Notes: generated by a model from the letters alone, not told the origin. 56,289 bases of DNA from CAZXNF01 sp050741255 (GCA_050741255.1 JBOIEQ010000008.1:1-56289); one strand, 5' to 3'. Counted from the first letter of the stretch, positions 41,866 to 49,305 are shown. A program made the numbers and translations.

Positions 41866-42533
41866 GAAACCGTGGTCTGACCCTGAGATTGCCCAGATAT
41901 GAGCGAACTGGAATGTCGTATTTGCCGTTGGTCTCGTATCAGCATACGTGTCGTGATCGTTGCGACGATTGCTATAGGAGGTCTGTCATTTCTGTTCCCG
42001 TCAGACGTCCTTTCATCCAGCCGTCTGCTAACCATGTTTTGCAATGTGATGGCAATCTTCTTTCCGACTATCGATCTGTTTACGAATACTTCCAATTTCC
42101 CCGAAATCACCCGACTGTATATGAGCCTGATGTTGATGTTCTTTCCTTTCGCTGTTCTTATGCCGCTTTGCGAATTTAGTCGTGAAAAGCGCCTACTGAT
42201 TCCACTTCCGAGCAAGGACACTCCGGAGGGTAAAAAGTATGTTCGTTCCGCTACGGTTATGGTCCTGGTTCTACCGTTACTTATCTACTTTCAGTGGTTT
42301 GTAAATCCAGGTCTGGATATCTTTTGGATGGATTTCAGTCGCAGCAGAGCGGATCTCGCGTGGTTTGGATTCGCGATTACGTTAGTAACCCCGTTCTTTA
42401 TTGGCATGTTCTTGCATCTGGCCGTAAGGTTTTTTGTTGAAGCAAAACCCATTAACTGAGAAATCTAAAAGTAAAAGAGAAGTAAAAGGGTCAGACTGAA
42501 AGAGCATCAGGGGTCAGTGCACGGATATTTTCA
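41866..42533. mobile_element. Cargo unit A: inverted-repeat-bounded segment
   Basis: Left end GAAACCGTGGTCTGACCCTGAG (41866-41887, stated as two parts: GAAACCGTGG then TCTGACCCTGAG). Right end 42509-42533 is the inverse-orientation repeat starting AGGGGTCAG and ending ATATTTTCA. The 668-bp unit holds one low-GC multi-TM gene. A degenerate extra copy GGGTCAGACTGA lies at 42488-42499. No transposase is present, so mobility is inferred from repeat layout. Confidence 0.55.
41899..42459 (+). CDS. Small multi-TM protein, cassette A
   Basis: 186 residues and four to five predicted TM segments (VVIVATIAIGGLSFLF, LLTMFCNVMAIFFPTIDLF, LMLMFFPFAVLMPL, VMVLVLPLLIYFQWF, FAITLVTPFFIGMFLHLAV). A short N-terminal CRIC motif is present. 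Its FPTIDLFTNTSNFPEITRLY and NPGLDIFWMDFSRS align with FPPIEWYIKKSSFPQVTELY and NQGYDFLWLPVNSS of the cassette C protein, so the two are paralogues. The gene is AT-richer than surrounding genes and fills its unit almost wall to wall. No characterised family is recognised. Confidence 0.7.
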   Translation: MSELECRICRWSRISIRVVIVATIAIGGLSFLFPSDVLSSSRLLTMFCNVMAIFFPTIDLFTNTSNFPEITRLYMSLMLMFFPFAVLMPLCEFSREKRLLIPLPSKDTPEGKKYVRSATVMVLVLPLLIYFQWFVNPGLDIFWMDFSRSRADLAWFGFAITLVTPFFIGMFLHLAVRFFVEAKPIN

Positions 42534-42583
42534 TGGGCAAGGAAAGAAACCGTGGCGTGACCCTGAGGTTTGTGGTTTAGGTA

Positions 42584-42841
42584 CTAACGACACTTTATGA
42601 TCATCGTCATTCGTCCGTAATCGCTAGGATTTGTCGTATTGCTTGTCACGTCGAATCCTGATGGACACGATTTAGTGGCTTGATCGGCACAATACCCCGG
42701 AGAATCGACACATGTAATCATGTATTGAGATGGCCCCATTGGATATACGCGGACCCTCGAGAAAGTAGCATTTGGGTCGGAGGACCGACAACCAGAAAAA
42801 GCGGAGATGACGAGCAAGGCGACAATATATGAATATCTCAT
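42584..42841 (-). CDS. Small Cys-rich lipoprotein-like protein, cassette B
   Basis: 85 residues. The N-terminus (YIVALLVISAFSGC) looks like a lipoprotein signal with Cys18 as the acyl site, although the -3 Phe is atypical. The remaining 67 residues have five more cysteines (ITCVDSPGYCADQATKSCPSGF, and a terminal KC). No family is recognised. AT-rich codon use matches the cassette and not the chromosome. It is downstream of the cassette ORF at 42925-43206, but a terminator separates them. Confidence 0.6.
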   Translation of the reverse strand: MRYSYIVALLVISAFSGCRSSDPNATFSRVRVYPMGPSQYMITCVDSPGYCADQATKSCPSGFDVTSNTTNPSDYGRMTMIIKCR

Positions 42842-42906
42842 TGTGGTTCCCTATGCCTGATATCTGAAACATCCACGATACACTTGCGACCTGCCAACGC
42901 CATAGA

Positions 42907-42939
42907 ATAAAAAATGCACCGCGCCTATATGGGGCGCGG
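42907..42939 (-). terminator. Rho-independent terminator in cassette B
   Basis: On the minus strand the stem CCGCGCC/GGCGCGG with a 7-nt loop is followed after TGCA by a T-run (42907-42914 on the plus strand is A-rich). It overlaps the stop codon of the ORF at 42925-43206, supporting minus-strand transcription there. Confidence 0.7.
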
Positions 42940-43206
42940 CGCCCTCAGCGGAGTAGCCATCGAGATCTGCGACCGGTCCTCATGGGCCTTACAAGCCGCC
43001 GCCAATAGCGATTTACTGATGGTGTCTTCGCCTCGCGAATGCCCACGACCACGGGCTGAGTGCTGATGGACAACCTTACCGCGGCCGCCGGCCTCGGCGT
43101 AGTACCAAAACTCGAAAAACGCTTCAGTACCCGCCTGACAATCGAAAGCTTCTCGAACATCTAGAGAGCGAAAGCTGTAGGTTTCGCCCTGTTGTACAGA
43201 ACACAC
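42925..43206 (-). CDS. Hypothetical protein, cassette B
   Basis: 93 codons ending inside a terminator stem. The predicted product (MCSVQQGETYSFRSLDVREAF onward) has aromatic-rich FFEFWYYAEAGGRGKVVHQHSARG and no signal or TM segment. No family is recognised. The terminator and the position directly inside the right repeat support it, but coding is uncertain because the composition is mixed. Confidence 0.4.
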   Translation of the reverse strand: MCSVQQGETYSFRSLDVREAFDCQAGTEAFFEFWYYAEAGGRGKVVHQHSARGRGHSRGEDTISKSLLAAACKAHEDRSQISMATPLRAPRPI

Positions 43207-43279
43207 TAGGGGTCAGTGCACGGATATTTTCAGCACGCAGACCGCGCTGATCCCGTGGCTGGACTTCGTCCGATCTGAC

Positions 43280-43285
43280 TAGAAT
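43280..43285 (+). promoter_or_regulatory. TAGAAT -10 candidate of the Bug gene
   Basis: The same hexamer precedes metK, ahcY and the macA-like gene. It lies 36 nt before the TTG start and 47 nt after the right repeat of unit B. No good -35 is visible. Confidence 0.35.
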
Positions 43286-43321
43286 ACGTAGCACTGTAAC
43301 GCGCCCAACGAGGAACACCCC

Positions 43322-44275
43322 TTGCGCCTGCTGCTTGGTTTTACCCTGGCCTGCCTGCCGCTCACGGCGCTCGCGCAGACCTATCCCTCCAAAACGATCC
43401 GCATCATCATCACGGCGGCGCCCGGCGGCTCGGATGACTTCATGGGACGCCTGCTGGCGCAGCGGCTGACCGAGGCCTTCGGCCGGCAGGCGGTCGCGGA
43501 CAACCGCCCCGGCGGCGGCGCGCTGATCGGCCGCGAACTCGTGGCGCGCTCGGCGCCGGACGGCTACACGCTCCTGATGGCGGGCAGCGCGATGGCCGCC
43601 CTGCCGGCGCTGCGCCCGAACGTGAAACTGGATCTGATCCAGGATTTCACGCCGATCTCGCTCTTCGCGACCTATCCGCTGATGCTGGTGGTGCACCCGT
43701 CCGTGCCGGCGAAATCGGTCAAGGAGCTGATCGCGCTGGCCCGCGCGCAACCGGGCAAGCTCAACTACGGCACCTCGGGCACCGGCCAGGGTCCGCACCT
43801 CGCGACCGAGCTGTTCATGTCGATGGCGAAGATCAATCTCACGCACATCCCCTACCAGGGCAGCGGGCCGGCCTACATCGACCTGATGGCGGGACGCGTG
43901 GACATGGTCTTCGGGGTGATTGCGGCGGCGCTGCAGCAGGTCAGGAACGGCAAGGTGCGGGGGCTCGGCGTGACCGGCGCGAAACGCACGCCGGCGGCGC
44001 CGGAATTTCCGACCATCGCGGAATCCGGGCTGCCGGGCTACGAATTTCCGTCGTGGATGGGCGTCTACGGCCCGGCCGGCATGCCGCGCGACGTGGTCAT
44101 GCGGCTCAACGCGGAAATCCAGAAAATGTCGGTGATGCCCGAGGTGCGCAAGCAGATGCTGGACACCGGGCTGGAGCCCGCCTCCAGCACACCGGAGCAA
44201 CTGGGCGAACTGCTGAAAGGCAACATCGGCAAGCTCGGCAAAATCATCCGCGACGCGGGCATCAAGCTCGAATAG
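43322..44275 (+). CDS. Bug-family (TctC-like) periplasmic solute-binding protein
   Basis: 317 residues from TTG 43322. Signal peptide (LLLGFTLACLPLTALA-QT), then YPSKTIRIIITAAPGGSDDFMGRLLAQRLTEAFGRQAVADNRPGGGALIGRELVARSAPDGYTLLM, KLNYGTSGTGQGPHLATELF and INLTHIPYQGSGPAYIDLMAGRVDMVFG. Bug proteins bind carboxylates or amino acid derivatives and are greatly expanded in betaproteobacteria, often without their TctAB membrane partners, as here. It is 16 nt upstream of the C45-type hydrolase gene. Confidence 0.93.
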   Translation: MRLLLGFTLACLPLTALAQTYPSKTIRIIITAAPGGSDDFMGRLLAQRLTEAFGRQAVADNRPGGGALIGRELVARSAPDGYTLLMAGSAMAALPALRPNVKLDLIQDFTPISLFATYPLMLVVHPSVPAKSVKELIALARAQPGKLNYGTSGTGQGPHLATELFMSMAKINLTHIPYQGSGPAYIDLMAGRVDMVFGVIAAALQQVRNGKVRGLGVTGAKRTPAAPEFPTIAESGLPGYEFPSWMGVYGPAGMPRDVVMRLNAEIQKMSVMPEVRKQMLDTGLEPASSTPEQLGELLKGNIGKLGKIIRDAGIKLE

Positions 44276-44291
44276 CGGCAGGAATTTCACC

Positions 44292-45419
44292 ATGGTCCAC
44301 TACGCCCCGTTTCCCGTCTTCAGCATCGAAGGCGACGCGCACGAATGCGGCGAGCAGCACGGCGCGCAAGCCGCTGACCGGGTCGCGCACACCATCCGCT
44401 TCTACCTGGGCGTATTCGGAGAGCACTCGAAGCTCACGCTGGACCAGGTGCGCGAGCGCGCACGCGCCTACGCCGGGCAGATCGAGGCCATCGACGCCGG
44501 CATCATGGCGGAGATCCGCGGCATCGCCGCCGGCGCGCGGCAGCAGCTTGAGGACATTGTCGCCATCAATTGCCGCACGGAACTGATGTATGGCGCCTCG
44601 CGGGGCAGCCGCGCGGCGACGGAGTGCACGATCATCGCCGCACTGCCGGAAGCCACCCGGGACGGCGGCCTGATCGTGGGCAAGAACTGGGACTGGCGCA
44701 GCCCGGCGCTGGATTCCGTGGTGGTGCTGCGGGTGCGGCAGCAGGACAAGCCGGCGCTATCGCTGATCGTCGAGGCGGGCATGGTCGGGCGCGACGGCTT
44801 CAACGAACACGGCATCGTGGTGTGCGGCAACATGCTCACGTCCAGCGCGGATCGCGGCAAGGTCGGCGTGCCGATCCCGATCCTGCGCCGCCGCATCCTC
44901 AACTCGCGGCATTTCTACAAGGCGATCGACATTCTGGCGCGCTCTCCGCGCGGCGCTTCCGGCAACTATCTGCTCGCGCACCGCGACGGCGTCGCCATTG
45001 ACTTCGAGACCACCCCCGATCAGGTGTATCCGGTGTACCCGGTGCGGGGCCTGCTGACCCACTCGAACCACTTCCAGTCGCCCGTGGCGCAGGCGCACGG
45101 CGTGGGCAATTCATTCAACGGCGACAGCCTGTACCGCGATTTCCGCGCGCGCCAGTTGCTGGAACCCAGGATCGGCGCGATCACGGTCGAGGACGTAAAG
45201 GCTATGCTGCGCGACGAGTTCGGCGCGCCGCGGGCGATCTGCCGCGCGCCGCACGAATACACGGGACAGGGGCCGACCATGACGATTGCCTCCACCGTGT
45301 TCGACCTGAAAAACGAGGTCATGCACGTCGCGGCCGGACAGCCCAACCGGTCGGAGTATCAGCCAGTGCGGCTGCCGGGGGCGGATGAGGGCAAAACCGT
45401 GAAGGCGGTGCGGCGGTAA
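44292..45419 (+). CDS. C45-family autoproteolytic acyltransferase/hydrolase (penicillin acyltransferase-like)
   Basis: 375 residues with no signal peptide. VFSIEGDAHECGEQHGAQAADRV, IRGIAAGARQQLEDIVAINCRTELMYG, TECTIIAALPE with the nucleophile Cys112, LIVGKNWDWR and GFNEHGIVVCGNML match the acyl-CoA:6-aminopenicillanic acid acyltransferase-like Ntn fold. Family enzymes cleave themselves before the Cys, which then becomes the N-terminal nucleophile, and hydrolyse or transfer acyl amides. The adjacent Bug protein may capture an acylated substrate or its product; the substrate is unknown. Confidence 0.88.
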   Translation: MVHYAPFPVFSIEGDAHECGEQHGAQAADRVAHTIRFYLGVFGEHSKLTLDQVRERARAYAGQIEAIDAGIMAEIRGIAAGARQQLEDIVAINCRTELMYGASRGSRAATECTIIAALPEATRDGGLIVGKNWDWRSPALDSVVVLRVRQQDKPALSLIVEAGMVGRDGFNEHGIVVCGNMLTSSADRGKVGVPIPILRRRILNSRHFYKAIDILARSPRGASGNYLLAHRDGVAIDFETTPDQVYPVYPVRGLLTHSNHFQSPVAQAHGVGNSFNGDSLYRDFRARQLLEPRIGAITVEDVKAMLRDEFGAPRAICRAPHEYTGQGPTMTIASTVFDLKNEVMHVAAGQPNRSEYQPVRLPGADEGKTVKAVRR

Positions 45420-45444
45420 CGCATCAAACCTTGATCAGCGACAA

Positions 45445-46062
45445 TGAAAATATCCGTGGTCTGACCCCGGGTGCCATTGAATGATGAAGAAGTTCTATTT
45501 GTTCAGGGAGCCGTTAGCGCAAGGCATCTTTCTGTTAGGGGTGATCATTGCTCTTTTTGCGCCGACTGACATCGTGGATCGCCTGCCACGGGTGCGTCAG
45601 ATATCAATACCATTGAGCCAGGTATTTCCACCTATTGAATGGTACATAAAAAAATCCAGCTTCCCGCAGGTGACCGAACTGTACTTCACGGTAATGTGGT
45701 TACTGTCACCCCTTTCCTTCTACTGGATGGGAAAGGATCTCGCCATCGAGCCAAAGATTGGAGAATGGAAGAAGACGTTGGAGGAGCGCGTTATTGTTTT
45801 GACCATAGGTCGCATTCTATTCGTGCTTATTCTTATTCCATTGCTACTGTTGGGGGGGTGGTACTTCAATCAAGGGTATGATTTTTTATGGCTACCAGTT
45901 AACTCGTCAAGATTTGCTCTTGCCACTGGCGGGTATCTTCTCGCAGGCACAGGAGGCTGGTGGGTTTTGCAGTTTGGGGTTTTGTTACTTCATAAAGCTC
46001 TATTGGATATTCAGCACTTGCGTGCATAGGAGCACCAGGGGTCAGCGCACGGATATTTTTCA
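45445..46062. mobile_element. Cargo unit C: inverted-repeat-bounded segment
   Basis: Left end 45445-45468 starts TGAAAATATCCGTGG and continues TCTGACCCC. Right end 46037-46062 is the inverse repeat (AGGGGTCAGCGCACGG, then ATATTTTTCA). The unit is 618 bp and contains a single gene starting 13 nt inside the left repeat and stopping 8 nt before the right repeat. The ends are the best-preserved of the three units. Confidence 0.6.
45481..46029 (+). CDS. Small multi-TM protein, cassette C (paralogue of cassette A protein)
   Basis: 182 residues with four TM segments (GIFLLGVIIALFAPTDIV, TVMWLLSPLSFYWMG, ILFVLILIPLLLLGGWYF, TGGYLLAGTGGWWVLQFGVLLLH). Hydrophilic pieces IKKSSFPQVTELYF and NQGYDFLWLPVNSS match the cassette A protein. 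Low-GC codons and no recognised family. Both paralogues carry an acidic/basic loop between the second and third TM segments. Function is unknown; a small membrane protein with an aromatic FxP-E-Y motif is all that can be said. Confidence 0.7.
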   Translation: MMKKFYLFREPLAQGIFLLGVIIALFAPTDIVDRLPRVRQISIPLSQVFPPIEWYIKKSSFPQVTELYFTVMWLLSPLSFYWMGKDLAIEPKIGEWKKTLEERVIVLTIGRILFVLILIPLLLLGGWYFNQGYDFLWLPVNSSRFALATGGYLLAGTGGWWVLQFGVLLLHKALLDIQHLRA

Positions 46063-46084
46063 GCCCGTGCCATTCGCCGGCAGA

Positions 46085-46126
46085 GAAACCTCCGGAAACC
46101 TCCGGGTCAGACCACGGACATTTCCA
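46085..46126. repeat. Tandem 10-bp repeat plus extra copy of the cassette-end repeat
   Basis: GAAACCTCCG occurs twice in tandem at 46085-46104 and runs into another right-type repeat (46103-46126, starting CGGGTCAG, then ACCACGG, then ACATTTCCA). It lies 40 nt outside unit C, suggesting a lost or nested unit. Confidence 0.55.
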
Positions 46127-46156
46127 GCGCAGGCCGTGCGCTGATGCAACGCCGGG

Positions 46157-46954
46157 ATGAACTGTTCCGAGAGCAGGATTGACACCCGCCACGCGATCGG
46201 CCGCTCGCTCCGCACCTACTACGCCCCCGGCCGCGCGGCGGCGCTCGACGCCTTCCACGCGCGCTTTCTTGGTTCCGGTGAACTCGGCTTCGACATCGGC
46301 GCGCACGTCGGCGACCGCACGGCGAGCTTCCGCCGGCTGGGCGCCCGCGCCGTGGCGGTCGAGCCGCAGCCGCGCCTCGCGCGCCTGCTGCGGCTGCTGT
46401 TCGGCGGCGATCCCGGCGTGGCGCGCGTCGCCGCGCTGGTCGGCGCGCAGCCGGGCGAGGCAGTGCTGCGGATCAACAGCGCGAACCCGACCGTCGCCAC
46501 CGCGTCCGCGGCCTTCATCGCGGCGGCGGCTGGCGCCGCGGGCTGGGAAGGGCAGATCTGGGACGGCACACTGCGGCTGCGGGCTACCACGCTGGACGCG
46601 CTGGCGGACACGCATGGCGTTCCGGATTTCGTGAAGATCGACGTGGAGGGCCATGAGGCCGCGGCGCTCGCCGGTCTCACGCGCGCGCCGCGCAGCCTGT
46701 CTTTCGAGTTCACCACCATCCAGCGCGACGTCGCGCAGGCCTGCCTCACCCGGCTGGCCGCGCTCGGCTACCGTGCCTTCAATGCCTGCCTCGGCGAGTC
46801 CATGCGCTTCGAGCACGCCGCGCCGGTCAGTGCTGCGGCAATGGCGGCGTGGTTCGCGGCGCTGCCGCATGCCGCCAATTCGGGCGACATCTACGCCAGC
46901 CTGGAACCCGCGCGGCTGCACGCCCGAGCGCCGGGCACAGCCGCGCAGGTATAG
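46157..46954 (+). CDS. FkbM-family SAM-dependent methyltransferase
   Basis: 265 residues. SAM motif ELGFDIGAHVGDRTASFRRLGARAVAVEPQP, and TTLDALADTHGVPDFVKIDVEGHEAAALAGL with the FkbM DVEGxE signature. FkbM enzymes methylate hydroxyl groups of natural products or sugars; this substrate is unknown. ATG 46157 is the first start in frame. It sits just outside the last cassette-end repeat and has chromosomal GC. Confidence 0.88.
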   Translation: MNCSESRIDTRHAIGRSLRTYYAPGRAAALDAFHARFLGSGELGFDIGAHVGDRTASFRRLGARAVAVEPQPRLARLLRLLFGGDPGVARVAALVGAQPGEAVLRINSANPTVATASAAFIAAAAGAAGWEGQIWDGTLRLRATTLDALADTHGVPDFVKIDVEGHEAAALAGLTRAPRSLSFEFTTIQRDVAQACLTRLAALGYRAFNACLGESMRFEHAAPVSAAAMAAWFAALPHAANSGDIYASLEPARLHARAPGTAAQV

Positions 46955-47015
46955 TTCACCCCGCGCGCGGCAGGTCGGCGCGCCGCTTACCACCACTCCT
47001 ATTCCCGGGGACAGC

Positions 47016-48119
47016 ATGGCCAAGCAGGACTGGATCGACGTCGGCGCCGCCGACGAACTCGCCCGGCGCGAACTGCAGCCCGTGACCGCCAGGCGCACCC
47101 GCCTGGCCCTGAGCTACCGCGACTGCACCTTCAGCGCGATTTCCGGCGTCTGCAACCACGTCGGCGGCCCGCTGGGCGAGGGCTGGCTGGACGGCGAATA
47201 CGTCACCTGCCCGTGGCATTTCTGGAAGTTCCATTTCCGCACCGGCAAGGGTGAGCCCGGCTATGAGGAAGACGCCGTGCCCTGCTACCCGGTCAAGGTG
47301 GAGAACGGGCGCGTGCTGGTGGATATCGCCGCGGCCACGCCTCGCACGCGCAAGCCGCACCCGCCGCACCCGCTGGCGCGCCCGATCGTGCGCGCGCCCG
47401 GGCCGATCCGCGTCGTCGGCATCTCGACCACCGTGATGCATCCCGAGCACGCGCGCTACAGCACCTCGGACGCGCTGCTCGAAACCGCGATCACCCATGC
47501 CCGCACGCGCGGCTGCGACGCCGAGATCATTTACCTGCGCAAGCTCAACTTCCGCCACTGCGAGGGCTACTACTCGAAAAGCGCGCGCGCCTGCACCTGG
47601 CCCTGCTCGATCACGCAGATGGATCCGACCGACCAGCTCGACCAGGTGTACGAGGCCATCGTGCACTGGGCGGACGTGATCCTGGTGACGACGCCCATCC
47701 GCTGGGGCGTGGCGAGCAGCCTGTACTTCAAGATGGTCGAACGCATGAACTGCATCCAGAACCAGGAGACCATCGCCGACCGCCAGCTTCTCAAGAACAA
47801 GGCCGCCGCCTTCATCATCACCGGCGGCCAGGACAACGTGCAGGCGGTGGCCGGCAACATGCTCGGCTTCTTCGCCGAAGTCGGCTGCCAGTTTCCGCAG
47901 TTCCCCTACATCGCACACTCCCGCGGCTGGAGCGCCGAGGACATGGAGAACAACACCGGCTACGTCGAGCGGAGCGAAACCCTGCACGAGGGCGCGCGCG
48001 GGCTTGCCGACCGCGCCATCGAGATGGCCAAGCTGCTGGTTGCCGGCACGATCGCGGAGACCAAGCTGGTCGGCGGCGGCCGCAAGGGCCGTCAGCTCGA
48101 CGTCAAGGCGCAGACCTGA
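47016..48119 (+). CDS. Rieske [2Fe-2S]/NAD(P)H-dependent FMN reductase fusion
   Basis: 367 residues. Residues about 1-105 form a Rieske ferredoxin domain with cluster ligands CNH (VCNHVGGPLG) and CPWH (VTCPWHFWKF), 16 residues apart. A Pro/His linker leads to a flavodoxin-like domain (about 125-350): IRVVGISTTVMHPEHARYSTSDALLETAITHAR, AIVHWADVILVTTPIRWGVASSLYFKMVERM and AAAFIITGGQDNVQAVAGNMLGFFAEVGCQ. Cysteines in FRHCEGYYSKSARACTWPC could hold disulfides. It may pass electrons from NAD(P)H-FMN to the Rieske cluster; the partner is unknown. Confidence 0.85.
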   Translation: MAKQDWIDVGAADELARRELQPVTARRTRLALSYRDCTFSAISGVCNHVGGPLGEGWLDGEYVTCPWHFWKFHFRTGKGEPGYEEDAVPCYPVKVENGRVLVDIAAATPRTRKPHPPHPLARPIVRAPGPIRVVGISTTVMHPEHARYSTSDALLETAITHARTRGCDAEIIYLRKLNFRHCEGYYSKSARACTWPCSITQMDPTDQLDQVYEAIVHWADVILVTTPIRWGVASSLYFKMVERMNCIQNQETIADRQLLKNKAAAFIITGGQDNVQAVAGNMLGFFAEVGCQFPQFPYIAHSRGWSAEDMENNTGYVERSETLHEGARGLADRAIEMAKLLVAGTIAETKLVGGGRKGRQLDVKAQT

Positions 48120-48141
48120 CCTGGCGGGTGGTTGAAGTTCT

Positions 48142-48249
48142 CCGTTCGTGCTGAGCGCAGCGCCGGAGGCGCGTAGTCGAAGCACAGCAAATCATTGCCT
48201 GCGCGTCATCGGTATTTCGACTCCGCTTCGCTGCGCTCAATACGAACGG
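48142..48249. repeat. Imperfect inverted repeat between the Rieske and b561 genes
   Basis: Left arm 48142-48185 (CCGTTCGTGCTGAGCGCAG, then GTAGTCGAAG) and right arm 48211-48249, whose reverse complement reads CCGTTCGTATTGAGCGCAG. The TGAGCG...GTCGAA pattern is a widespread bacterial dispersed palindrome. It occupies the middle of the 200-nt gap; a further stem ACCCGGCG/CGCCGGGT follows at 48311-48331 over the b561 stop. Confidence 0.7.
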
Positions 48250-48319
48250 CCGTTTATGCTGTTTTCAGCAAACCACCAGGTGGCCCGGCGTCAGCGCCAG
48301 GCGATGTGCTACCCGGCGC

Positions 48320-48886
48320 TTAACGCCGGGTAAAGGGCAGCATGCGGTGCAGGAAGCCGTCGCGGTCGAACAGGTGGCGCTTGAGACCCAGGCCCACGTG
48401 CCAGGCGATGATGACCAGCACCAGGTACGCGGTCACGATGTGCACGACGCGCGCAACGGCGCCGAGCCATTCCCGCTTGTCCAGCGGGTTGAACAGGTCG
48501 TGCCAGCCGAACAGCTTGATCCCGTAGCCCCCCGCCATCACAAACAGGTAGCCGCTGACCGGCAGCAGGAACATGCAGACGTAGAGCAGCGTCTCGTTGC
48601 GATGCGAGATCGCGCGTTCCACCGGGGTCAGCGTCGGCGCCCAGTCGGGCAGCGGCGTCAGCTTGCGCCAGGCGTAGCGCGCGATGGCCAGCGCGAGCAG
48701 CACCAGCCCGGCGGACTTGTGCCAGTTGTAATAGTCGTCCTGCGTCAGCCAGAACACGGTGCCGCCCGGCGCGATGCGGGTCATGATGTTGGCGCCGAGG
48801 AACTGGTACACGAACAGCAGGAACACCGCCCAGTGCAGGAAGCGGGTGACCGCGCCGTAGTGCGTGGGGGAGTTGCGGAGTGGCAT
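48320..48886 (-). CDS. Cytochrome b561-type membrane protein
   Basis: 188 residues from ATG 48886; upstream residues are unconserved. Four TM segments carry His in TRFLHWAVF, NWHKSAGLV, VVHIVTAYLVL and AWHVGLGLKRHLF, the expected bis-His haem b ligands of prokaryotic cytochrome b561 (YodB/CybB). It probably moves electrons between quinol and periplasmic acceptors; a partner is not visible. Confidence 0.92.
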   Translation of the reverse strand: MPLRNSPTHYGAVTRFLHWAVFLLFVYQFLGANIMTRIAPGGTVFWLTQDDYYNWHKSAGLVLLALAIARYAWRKLTPLPDWAPTLTPVERAISHRNETLLYVCMFLLPVSGYLFVMAGGYGIKLFGWHDLFNPLDKREWLGAVARVVHIVTAYLVLVIIAWHVGLGLKRHLFDRDGFLHRMLPFTRR

Positions 48887-49011
48887 CAGGGATACTCCTA
48901 ACCGAGGAACAACCGGTACGCAGGTTTCCGCGTCTCTTGCCAATGATCGGAATTAATTGTGTCGGACGTGCGGATATTCTGAACTGCAGCACTGACGTGG
49001 CGACCCAGCAT

Positions 49012-49305
49012 TTACGCCGCCTTCCGGACCTTCATTTCCACCCGCATTCCCGCGCGCGTCGCCATGTTGACCAGCGCATCCAGGCTGAACTCGCCGATCT
49101 TCCCTTTCAGCAGCAGGTTCAGCCGTGGCTGGGTCACGCCCAGCGCCTTGGCGGCCTTCTGCTGCGTCTGCCCCGCACCCACGACGAAATCCTCGATGCG
49201 GTTCATCAGTTCCGCGCGCAGCACGAGGTTGTGGGCCTCCGCCGCCGGAAAGCCGATATCGCGGAACACGTTCCCGCTGCCTTTCTCGATCTTGAGCCTG
49301 CTCAT
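49012..49305 (-). CDS. HigA-like XRE antitoxin
   Basis: 97 residues. An N-terminal tail (IEKGSGNVFRDIGFPAAEAHNLVLRAELMNRIEDFV) leads into an XRE-type helix-turn-helix (QTQQKAAKALGVTQPRLNLLLKGKIGEFSLDALVNMATRAGM). It lies after the toxin gene with a 4-nt ATGA overlap, an arrangement typical of HigBA-type pairs with toxin first. It should bind the palindrome at 49632-49653 and neutralise the toxin. Confidence 0.88.
   Translation of the reverse strand: MSRLKIEKGSGNVFRDIGFPAAEAHNLVLRAELMNRIEDFVVGAGQTQQKAAKALGVTQPRLNLLLKGKIGEFSLDALVNMATRAGMRVEMKVRKAA

Larger units (their letters stand above)
42546..43232. mobile_element. Cargo unit B: inverted-repeat-bounded segment
   Basis: Left end 42546-42567 starts GAAACCGTGG and ends GACCCTGAG. 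Right end 43208-43232 is identical, base for base over 25 bp, to the right end of unit A. The 687-bp unit lies 12 bp from unit A and carries two small minus-strand ORFs. It looks like the same kind of element with different cargo. Confidence 0.55.

Noticed and set aside
41866..46062. Integron-type gene cassettes
   Set aside because: No integrase and no attC-like folded site; both ends of each unit carry inverted copies, unlike integron cassettes.
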